Source: Acidobacteriota bacterium (lineage in GTDB: Bacteria; Acidobacteriota; Blastocatellia; Pyrinomonadales; Pyrinomonadaceae). From it: 36,355 nucleotides of DNA. The notes beneath the pieces are model-generated. The model made no database searches, was not told the DNA's origin, and saw only the letters and a program-made list of their open reading frames with translations. Both the position numbers and the translations under genes were made by a program. Where the stretch lies: contig JAKQII010000305.1 in assembly GCA_029557535.1 (NCBI GenBank), positions 1-36,355 on the forward strand. Reading direction: 5' to 3'. Within the stretch, counting starts at the first letter, position 1. Every line of letters begins with the position of its first letter. Below are positions 1 to 6,999 of the stretch, piece after piece.

Positions 1-3000
1 CTTTTCGGCCACCCTGTTCCCGAGCGCGTCGTAAACCGAAACCGCATCGGGCGTGTTCGACTGCGAAGATACGACCATCCGTCCGTTGGCGTCGTAGGCA
101 AGCCCGAGAGCCCGGAACTTGTTGTCGGTGACAACCTGTCCATTGTCATCGTACGCCGTTCCCGTCCCCGAGGTAAAGCGGTTTTTCGCGGGGTCGATGT
201 CGCCCGACTCGATCGCCGTGTAGGGAAGCGGGCTCTCCTGACCGCTCGTCGGGTTCGATGCCGCCTTTCTGAAAAGGTTGCCGAAGCGGTCATAGTCGAA
301 GACCTGTTTGTAACTCACCGTCGATGTGTCGCCCTTCGTTTCCTTGGCTTCCTTCAATCGCCCGATCGAATCGTACTGGAACTTCTGGGTCCACTGCTTG
401 TCGGTCCCGATCCAGCTTGAGACGCTCTCGAGTTTGCCGTTGTTCTTGAGAACGCTCGATGAGTTGAGTTCGCCGAATCCGTATTCGTATTTCTGAAGGA
501 CCTCCGAACCCCGCTTGAGTTCCTGAGAAGTCGCCTGGAGGCGATCGTTGTAGGCGAGGTTCTGAACGGTAGTGTTTCCGTATGTCAGTTGGGACGGCAG
601 GGTATTGTCCCCGAAACCGACCGAAGCGAGGAACGTCCTCTGCGCGTCCGATACGGACGATAGCCTGCCTTTGGTATCGTACCCGGTCGTGACGACGCGC
701 CCCGACGGATAGGTCTCCGAAACAAGCTGGCCGGCGAGATTGTATCCGTACTGGATCAGATAGCTCTGGTCGCCGATCGTCTGCTGGTGTTTGACAAGGC
801 GTCCCATCGAATCGTAGTCGTAAAGCGTTTCGGTCGCCGGCGTCGCCTGAGACCCGGTCACGGCGGCCGTTGCGACCTTCGTCAGCGCCCCGATGTTGTG
901 AAAGCCGGAACGGTCCTGATCGTAAGTGTAGGTGACGGTCGGCGTCTGGTAGCCGGATTCGCCGGAATAGGAAACGGATGCGAGACGGTTCAGTCCGTCG
1001 TACGTCATTACCGAATGGACGCCGTTCGCGTCGTAGGCGTCGGTCAGAAGAGCGTCTTCGTCGTATTTCAGGACCTTGGTCCATAGACCGCCGGAGGTGA
1101 CCTTGGTGCCGGCGTCGTTGAGAGTCGGGTTCGCTTCGACCTGTCGTTCGTGAGTCAGGCGCGAGAGCGAGTCGTATTTGAATAGGCGCTCCTGAGTGGT
1201 CGTCCCGTCCGACTGGGTGACTTTCGTCAGGTTATCGTTGTCGTCGTACTCATAATAGGTCGGTTGGTTCGGTGAATTGACTGCCCCGAGTGCGCCGGAG
1301 GCGTCGGGTTCGTCCGCGCGGACCGTACGGCCAAGAGCGTCCATAACCAACCGGCGCTGCTTTCCGGCCGGATCCGTAAAAGTGATCCAGGTTTTCTTGA
1401 GATCGTTCGGGTCAGACGTGCTGAATTCGGTCGTGATCTCGGCGCCGTCCTGAAGCTGAACTTCGACCGCGCGGCCGAGCGCGTCATATGCGGTGACCTG
1501 CGTATACGGCGTGTTCGACGGGATTGAATCTGTCGGTGTTGATCCGACGAACGGGTTGTAGTTCCTGAGCGGGCGGCCGAGCTGGTCGAAGGTCATTGCC
1601 GAGATGTCCCAGCCGTCTGCAGTTTGAGTTGCGTTCCGGAATCCGAGTCCGCGTCCGTTGAAATATCCGTAGCTTTGGACCGTTTTGTTCGAATCAAGTG
1701 TCGTCGTCGTCCGGACGAAACCCGGAAGCAGATCGTTGTTGCTCGTGACGAGCTTGTCGCTGTATTCCGTGAGTACGTATCCGCCGTTCGGGTACGTTGT
1801 CTTCTTCGGCCGAAGCGTGTCGGTTTCGTACTCGTAGCTTGTGACCTGATCGTTCTCGTCGGCGGTCGAGGTTACGAGTCCCGTGTGATAGTTGTACGCT
1901 GCTTCGGTCTCGAGTTGCGGCGACGATCCCTTTGTTTCCTTCACCGGGAAGGCATAGCCGGTCTGACTGAAAGACGTTCCGTAAGCGATCGTTTTCACGT
2001 TGCAGCAGCTGAGCGTCGCCGAAACGAGATTGCCGGCGATGTCGTAGTCGAAGTCGTTGACCACGGCGTTCGAGTCGGACGTTAACGTCGCGTCTGAAAA
2101 TGAAGTCACTTTCGTGACGTTGCCGCGGTAGGCGCTTCCCGCGCCGTATCCGGGGTGATGGATTATTACGCAACCGTTTCCCCCGGAAAGCGGACACACT
2201 TCTTCATCCCATGCCGGATGCGACGGATCGTAGTAGGAATCCTGCGTTCCCGAAGCGTAAAGATCCGACCTGCCCGTAAGAGTGGAATCGTTCCCGTTGT
2301 GATCGTATTCGTAAACCGTCTTCGAGACCGTCGTTCCGCCGACGATCGTTTTGACGGTCTTGGGGAGGCTGAACAGGTGGTTGTTGATCCAACCAGACCC
2401 GGTTTCATATTCGATCTCGGTGGTCCGAAGAAGCGCCTGATTGCTCGTGCCGTAGTCGTACACTTTTATCGACGTCTGGTTGTTGTAACCGTCATAGGTG
2501 AATTCGGACTTCTGCGAGAGCCCGGCCTCGTTGGTGGTAACGAGCGTCGTGAGTTTCCTGTTCGTCCAAGTATATGTCTGCTTGGCAAGAATGTTGTCGA
2601 GCTGGCCGGGGATAAGAGTTGCGGTAGAACTGACGAGTCCGCTGCCGCCGAACCTAGTTTCGGTGACGACGCTGTTTGCGTTGTTTTCGCCGTCGTGCGT
2701 TATGATTCGCGAGACATTCTCACCGCCCTCAGTGTACTCCTCGTAGTCGGTGACCTGGGCGCTCTGAGATGTCCGGCCCTGCCAGTCGTCGGTTCGCGAT
2801 TCATACTTGGGAACATCAGACTGCGGGGACACACCGTCTAGATTCGGATAGGAATATTCGGTTGTTGCCGCTGGATCCACGTCCTCCGCTTCGGTGAGCG
2901 TTCCGGTCGTTGAGGTGGAATTAGTGCTGACGCTCATTCCGACCAGGCGCGAGATCTTACGGATCATCCCGTAATATGGATGATATTCATACTTGAATCC

Positions 3001-4467
3001 CGAATTTGTCGCCGGAAAATAAACGTATTTGAGGACGCGGATCGTGGCCGGCGCGGTTACCTGCGGAGTCGGGGCCCCGCTAACGCCCGCGAATCCGCCG
3101 GTTTGGAGCGACATCGTATCGTAATAGAACCTGACGGTCTGGAGTTCGTTGTTCGACATGTCCGGAACCGTGACCGTGACGAGTTTGTCCGGATTTCCGT
3201 TCCCGTCGTTCTCGTAGTAGAACTTGATCTCTCGGTTCAGCGTGTCCTTGATCTTGTCGATCCTGCCCGTACCGTCGTTCTTGTACGTGATCTTTATTAG
3301 GTTTCCGTTGCGGTCCCGGATCATGATCGGATAATGCCTTCGCTCGGTTCCTTCGCCGACCCCGCCGCTGTACCAGATCTTCGTGCCGTTCGGGTACGTT
3401 GTCGAAAAGGTCGCTTCCGCATATTCCGAAGTGTTCGGCGTGGTTGAGTTGTTTGGATTCAAAATCCACGGCACGTGATCGAATCGGATGTACGTGCCGT
3501 CGGACGTTCCGAAAGTGAGGCAGTGATAGACTCCTCCGTAGTTCGTATTAGACACGCATGAGAGTGCTCTGCGGGTACCGTCGGGTTCGGCGATACCGAT
3601 GGGTTTGATCTCGGTATTCCAGATGTACTCGCCTGGATCCGTCGAGGAATTGACGGACTGCGCGACCGTCTCGAGATATCCGAATCCCGAGGAGAAGCCG
3701 GGCGCGATCCAGCTTTTCTCGACGTCATAAGTATAGTGGTCGGCATTGCTGGAGTTGATCGATTTGTTCCAGGTCCGGGAGTTATAAGTCAGGCCGACAC
3801 CGGCGTCGATCCCGCGTCCGCTGAGGCCGGCGAGCGGGAGACCGAAGCTGAAATTCGCCGCCCCGGGCCGATGGCGGATAGCCATCACCGCGGCCGGGTT
3901 CGGAGAATCCTTTTCGGTCAGTCCCGGAGGGGCTCCGAGATTGTTCTCGGGCGCGTAGACGGAATCTTTCTCGTCGGTCGGCAGCTCGTTGAAGAACGCG
4001 ACGGGAGCCACGGAGGCAGCCGGTTCGACTGTTTTCGCGGATTTCTTGCTCTGTTTCGTCTTCCGGTTCCGTTGCTTTCCGATAGGGACGGGAACATCCG
4101 GTTTGGCTTTCACAGGTGGATCGGTGGCGGGTGTGGCCGACGGGGTCGCCGTCCGTACCGGAAAAGGCGCCGACGTCTCGTCGAATTCGGCGTTGCCCGG
4201 ACGGTACCTGGTTGCAAACTCCTCGACGCGGTTCGCGAAATCGCGGTAGAGTTCGGTCCAGACGGGCATCTCGCGGTTGACGGGCTCAATGCCGTTCGGG
4301 AATGTCACGGCGCGGTTCGCGCCGATCGCGGGAACGGCGAACATCGGCGAGAGAAGGGCGCAGATCATCACCGCGGCGAGCCATTGCCGGGGTGCGACGC
4401 CGAGCGGAGAAGAGACGAATGAGTTGACGGTACGGCGGATTTTGCTGAGTTTCTGGATCGTGATCAT
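1..4467 (-). CDS. RHS/YD-repeat cell-surface protein, 3' end beyond window
   Basis: An open frame of 1489 codons without a stop reaches base 1, so the C-terminus lies outside the window. I chose ATG 4467 because GAGGTG stands 7 nt before it; ATG 4482 is in frame but less well placed. Residues 28-50 form a hydrophobic segment with a possible cleavage after AIGA, so the protein is probably exported. A Pro/Thr/Lys-rich linker follows, then a conserved entry region (about 200-260) and many YD repeats such as YDALGRAVEVQ, YDSLSRLTHE and YDSMGRLVK. RHS proteins form a beta-cocoon shell that encloses a variable C-terminal toxin in polymorphic toxin systems; whether this copy has such a tip cannot be seen. 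It starts 59 nt after the FG-GAP gene, so the two are probably co-transcribed. Family assignment is firm, toxin role is inference. Confidence 0.9.
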   Translation of the reverse strand, partial: MITIQKLSKIRRTVNSFVSSPLGVAPRQWLAAVMICALLSPMFAVPAIGANRAVTFPNGIEPVNREMPVWTELYRDFANRVEEFATRYRPGNAEFDETSAPFPVRTATPSATPATDPPVKAKPDVPVPIGKQRNRKTKQSKKSAKTVEPAASVAPVAFFNELPTDEKDSVYAPENNLGAPPGLTEKDSPNPAAVMAIRHRPGAANFSFGLPLAGLSGRGIDAGVGLTYNSRTWNKSINSSNADHYTYDVEKSWIAPGFSSGFGYLETVAQSVNSSTDPGEYIWNTEIKPIGIAEPDGTRRALSCVSNTNYGGVYHCLTFGTSDGTYIRFDHVPWILNPNNSTTPNTSEYAEATFSTTYPNGTKIWYSGGVGEGTERRHYPIMIRDRNGNLIKITYKNDGTGRIDKIKDTLNREIKFYYENDGNGNPDKLVTVTVPDMSNNELQTVRFYYDTMSLQTGGFAGVSGAPTPQVTAPATIRVLKYVYFPATNSGFKYEYHPYYGMIRKISRLVGMSVSTNSTSTTGTLTEAEDVDPAATTEYSYPNLDGVSPQSDVPKYESRTDDWQGRTSQSAQVTDYEEYTEGGENVSRIITHDGENNANSVVTETRFGGSGLVSSTATLIPGQLDNILAKQTYTWTNRKLTTLVTTNEAGLSQKSEFTYDGYNNQTSIKVYDYGTSNQALLRTTEIEYETGSGWINNHLFSLPKTVKTIVGGTTVSKTVYEYDHNGNDSTLTGRSDLYASGTQDSYYDPSHPAWDEEVCPLSGGNGCVIIHHPGYGAGSAYRGNVTKVTSFSDATLTSDSNAVVNDFDYDIAGNLVSATLSCCNVKTIAYGTSFSQTGYAFPVKETKGSSPQLETEAAYNYHTGLVTSTADENDQVTSYEYETDTLRPKKTTYPNGGYVLTEYSDKLVTSNNDLLPGFVRTTTTLDSNKTVQSYGYFNGRGLGFRNATQTADGWDISAMTFDQLGRPLRNYNPFVGSTPTDSIPSNTPYTQVTAYDALGRAVEVQLQDGAEITTEFSTSDPNDLKKTWITFTDPAGKQRRLVMDALGRTVRADEPDASGALGAVNSPNQPTYYEYDDNDNLTKVTQSDGTTTQERLFKYDSLSRLTHERQVEANPTLNDAGTKVTSGGLWTKVLKYDEDALLTDAYDANGVHSVMTYDGLNRLASVSYSGESGYQTPTVTYTYDQDRSGFHNIGALTKVATAAVTGSQATPATETLYDYDSMGRLVKHQQTIGDQSYLIQYGYNLAGQLVSETYPSGRVVTTGYDTKGRLSSVSDAQRTFLASVGFGDNTLPSQLTYGNTTVQNLAYNDRLQATSQELKRGSEVLQKYEYGFGELNSSSVLKNNGKLESVSSWIGTDKQWTQKFQYDSIGRLKEAKETKGDTSTVSYKQVFDYDRFGNLFRKAASNPTSGQESPLPYTAIESGDIDPAKNRFTSGTGTAYDDNGQVVTDNKFRALGLAYDANGRMVVSSQSNTPDAVSVYDALGNRVAEK

Positions 4468-4526
4468 TTTCTTGCACCTCATGGATTCCTGTGAAAAATG
4501 GGTTGAGTGTCGGCGGCGTTTGCTGC

Positions 4527-5636
4527 TTACCTCCAGTTAGACGGAACCGGTTTGTCGCCGCTCGTCCCGAACGTCGCTGTGCGCGTCGAAGAGTCGGACG
4601 ACCGCAGGATGTACCAGACGCCGGTTGACGGCCGCCAGACGGCGACGTCGGCCTTGGCATCCGTGTCCTGCGAGTCGACGTACCGTGCCGGAACGACGAT
4701 GTCGCCGCTCATTCCCCAATGGATCGTATCGGTGCTAGAAGTGGAACTGTATCTGATTCTCCAGTCTCCGTCAGTCTCACGCCATACCGCTAAGTCAGTC
4801 TTGCCGTCGCCGTCGAAATCTGCCACCGCCGGAACGTCATCGGAAGCCCCGATCGAATAATAAACGGCTTGATTGTTGGTGCTTTGGTAGACCCAGAATG
4901 TGGCCGTCGAATTCCTCCAGACAGCGTAGTCGGTCTTGCCGTCACCGTCGTAGTCGGCCGGAACGGGAGTGTCGTCATCGAGCCCAAACTGCAACTCGCT
5001 AGGTTGGTTGATGGAACTGTTCAGCACATACCATGTGCCTGTATGCGCCGTTTGATTCCGCCTGAACACGGCCAGATCCGATCGGCCGTCCCCGTCGTAA
5101 TCTCCGACAGCGGGAATATCTCCCGATGAACCGTAGGACGGATATGAATTCGCGCCGTTCGAGCTTTGGATGATGTACCAGGTGCCGGCCCGGAATACGC
5201 AGAAATCAGTTTTCCCGTCGCCGTCGAAGTCGCCCGGTGCGGCGATGTCGGTCGAGATGCCCCACTGTTGCGACGTGCTTTGCTGCGTGGTCGAGTTGAG
5301 GATGTACCAGGTGCCGTTCGACGGACGCCAGACGCCGAGATCGCTCGGCGGCTCATAGAAGGGCTCGACCGAAGAGACCAGCGCGCTACCCGCGTAAACG
5401 TATTCTCGCGCAGGCTGCGCGGCCGGCATCGGCGGCGGCGTCGAAAACGGAACCGGGCTGTTCGGCGACCGGCTGCCGCGCCATGAGGCGATCGCCCCGA
5501 TGCCGAAGGTCAGAAGGACGAAAAGTGACAGCACGACCAGCGCGCGCTTGCCGTAGCGGTCCGGATCCTTGCCGGACTCTTCTGATTGATGGGTATTGAC
5601 CGATGTTCGTCGCTTGCGCGGAGAGTTCTTCTTCAT
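4527..5636 (-). CDS. Membrane-anchored FG-GAP/VCBS-type beta-propeller protein
   Basis: The 369-residue product has a basic N-terminus, one membrane helix at about 32-50, a Pro-rich linker (60-77) and six repeats of roughly 45-50 residues from about residue 100 to the end. Each repeat has a WYI(L)xSS strand and most end in a calcium-loop motif, for example DFDGDGKTD at 142-150 and DYDGDGRSD in the next repeat; the fifth loop is degenerate and the sixth repeat stops at PVPSNW, as expected if first and last strands close a six-bladed propeller. FG-GAP repeats bind calcium and ligands on cell-surface proteins. No catalytic domain is seen. A ribosome site (AAGGTG) lies 6 nt before ATG 5636. It immediately precedes the exported RHS gene, so a surface partner or display role for that RHS protein is a reasonable inference. 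Confidence 0.88.
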   Translation of the reverse strand: MKKNSPRKRRTSVNTHQSEESGKDPDRYGKRALVVLSLFVLLTFGIGAIASWRGSRSPNSPVPFSTPPPMPAAQPAREYVYAGSALVSSVEPFYEPPSDLGVWRPSNGTWYILNSTTQQSTSQQWGISTDIAAPGDFDGDGKTDFCVFRAGTWYIIQSSNGANSYPSYGSSGDIPAVGDYDGDGRSDLAVFRRNQTAHTGTWYVLNSSINQPSELQFGLDDDTPVPADYDGDGKTDYAVWRNSTATFWVYQSTNNQAVYYSIGASDDVPAVADFDGDGKTDLAVWRETDGDWRIRYSSTSSTDTIHWGMSGDIVVPARYVDSQDTDAKADVAVWRPSTGVWYILRSSDSSTRTATFGTSGDKPVPSNWR

Positions 5637-5755
5637 GTTTCACCTTTCACGAGCGCCCGTTTCCGCCATCGGATTATCGGGCGTCCATCTTCTTCCTTCG
5701 GTTGATTGGTGAAACGGAATGACCTAAGATGCGGATTGAAGTGGTGCGCATCTTT

Positions 5756-5767
5756 CGGAACGTTCCG
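5756..5767. promoter_or_regulatory. 12-bp perfect palindrome CGGAACGTTCCG
   Basis: A perfect 12-bp inverted repeat sits 120 bp upstream of the FG-GAP start codon. It could be an operator half of a dimeric regulator or simply part of a leader RNA fold. No regulator family is recognised from the sequence alone. Confidence 0.3.
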
Positions 5768-5786
5768 TTTCGATTGGCTTACCGCC

Positions 5787-5824
5787 GGCCCGGGTGACAA
5801 CGCCAATTGTCTTCCGGGCCTTTT
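5787..5824. other. Strong hairpin with possible pseudoknot, terminator-like on plus strand
   Basis: Arms GGCCCGG (5787-5793) and CCGGGCC (5814-5820) enclose a second stem, GACAA (5796-5800) with TTGTC (5807-5811), around the loop CGCCAA. The plus strand continues with TTTT, the shape of an intrinsic terminator, yet no plus-strand gene precedes it. The loop side GCCAAT (5802-5807) is complementary to ATTGGC at 5773-5778, which would allow a pseudoknot. On the minus strand it lies in the leader of the FG-GAP gene. It does not match a riboswitch class that I can recognise. Confidence 0.5.
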
Positions 5825-5905
5825 CCTGCGGTTCAGCCGTTGCAAAGATTTTCTTGCAAAACAAAAAACGACATGCCGCGCGATCCGCGATCGGTCGTCC
5901 TGTCG

Positions 5906-6120
5906 TCAAATTTTCTGACCGGTAATGTTCCGGCCGGGCGTCCGAGGTTGAGCATCGCTGACCCGCGCATTCATCGAGATGTTGGTGCCGTCGAAATTCC
6001 GTGAACCGCGTCTGATGCCGATGATCTGCTCGAACGTCCCGTTCCTGTCCCGTGTACCTCGAGCGGCAACGTCCCGAACTCTCCCTTCAGCAAACCGTCG
6101 ATCAGTTCACCATCAATGGC
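5906..6120 (-). pseudogene. Frameshifted C-terminal remnant of an unknown protein
   Basis: Reading the minus strand from 6120, one frame gives a protein-like stretch (AIDGELIDGLLKGEFGTLPL continuing to VHGTG) and then loses sense. Shifting frame at about 6035 continues as GTFEQIIGIRRGSRNFDG and on to a TGA at 5908-5906. Both halves look like natural secreted-protein sequence and join at one point, which suggests a decayed gene end. Its composition matches the RHS genes, not the AT-rich gene before it. It could be a leftover from an earlier toxin or partner gene. No homologue is recognised, and coincidence is possible. Confidence 0.25.
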
Positions 6121-6156
6121 CGCTTATTTACACCCTCCAGGACTTTACTCTTCTGG

Positions 6157-6999
6157 TCAAGACTGTTTAGTGAATGTAATTGAGAAAAACTTCCAACCAT
6201 TTACTTCTTTTTCAACCACAACGTGATACCACTCTTCTGCGAGAAAACCACGAGAAAGATGCAACTCAATTAGTGCTTTATCTCCCTTCGCGTTAAAACT
6301 CAGAAGTTCAGCTCGGGTAACTTTTTTGTCTTCTTCGCTTAGAAAAAAGGCATTTTCTAAAACTGCGTCTTCAACCGTTTTAGTTTCAGAGAAGGGTTTT
6401 AGCGGGTAGTTACTCTTGAGCCGATTAACAATCCGGTTTGTGATGGATTCATTTTCAACAGATCTAAGTCTCTGCAGAACTTTTTGAAGCAATACTTCAG
6501 ATTTGGACGATTTCCTATCAATTGCAAGTGCATAAATATACCGTGATAAAGCTAATCCCACAACTTGTTTATCGTCTTCAATTAACAATAAATCAATCAT
6601 CTCATAGTCAAAATCTATGATTGGAATCGGGACAGGTCCCCACACTGGATAAGATCTTTTATTCGCTTTATTCCAATTGTCCAAAGCCCTTAATCCCTTT
6701 TCGTTTCCCAAATATCTAACAGCTTCCTGTGCTGCTACACTCATTTGAAAGTCGTTACCATTCAAAATAACAATTAAGTCATCAATGCATTCATCTCCAA
6801 CCTTAAACAAATTAGAGATAGCTTTACTCTCTCCACCAACTCTTTTGCCCAAAATTCTTAATGAATTTTCAATTTGCCGATCGCTGCAATCAATTCTTTG
6901 TGCTTGAACCACCGATGAACAAAAGAGATTAGATACCATAACCAAAAAGGCAATTCCAATTACCGAAATTCTAAATTTGAGCCCGATAATGCTTATCAT
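6157..6999 (-). CDS. Secreted protein coupled to the RHS toxin; putative immunity protein
   Basis: I start it at ATG 6999, whose ATGA overlaps the stop of the RHS gene, giving 280 residues; a longer in-frame start at 7032 would lie inside that gene. Residues 1-33 form a signal peptide (hydrophobic 11-31, VQA cleavage, no good lipobox). Residues about 55-105 resemble helical HEAT-type repeats (VGDECIDDLIVIL, AAQEAVRYLGNEKGLRALDN). The C-terminus ends in a Trp-rich strand pattern, WYHVVVEKEVNGWKFF. The gene is strongly AT-rich: 6721-6780 counts 22 G/C in 60. Position and composition are those of an immunity gene following an RHS toxin tip, and HEAT-like immunity proteins are known. A signal peptide would place protection in the periplasm. 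It could instead be an unrelated exported cargo gene. Confidence 0.7.
   Translation of the reverse strand: MISIIGLKFRISVIGIAFLVMVSNLFCSSVVQAQRIDCSDRQIENSLRILGKRVGGESKAISNLFKVGDECIDDLIVILNGNDFQMSVAAQEAVRYLGNEKGLRALDNWNKANKRSYPVWGPVPIPIIDFDYEMIDLLLIEDDKQVVGLALSRYIYALAIDRKSSKSEVLLQKVLQRLRSVENESITNRIVNRLKSNYPLKPFSETKTVEDAVLENAFFLSEEDKKVTRAELLSFNAKGDKALIELHLSRGFLAEEWYHVVVEKEVNGWKFFSITFTKQS

Larger units (their letters stand above)
5637..6156. other. 520-bp intergenic leader between the toxin module and the FG-GAP gene
   Basis: No intact gene is seen on either strand. The stretch holds, from the FG-GAP start outwards, a 12-bp palindrome, a strong hairpin, and a reading-frame remnant (each listed separately). 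Base composition returns here from the AT-rich state of the preceding gene to that of the surrounding RHS genes. It probably contains the promoter of the FG-GAP/RHS pair on the minus strand, but I could not pick a convincing -35/-10 pair. Confidence 0.6.

Noticed and set aside
1694-2841. Open frames on both strands within 1694-2841
   Set aside because: They are out of frame with the continuous RHS gene, which has clear YD repeats here; their compositions are Arg-rich as usual for shadow frames.
5771-5900. Known riboswitch (c-di-GMP-I or cobalamin type)
   Set aside because: I compared the leader with the conserved core strings that I remember and found no convincing match; the hairpin is therefore left unassigned.
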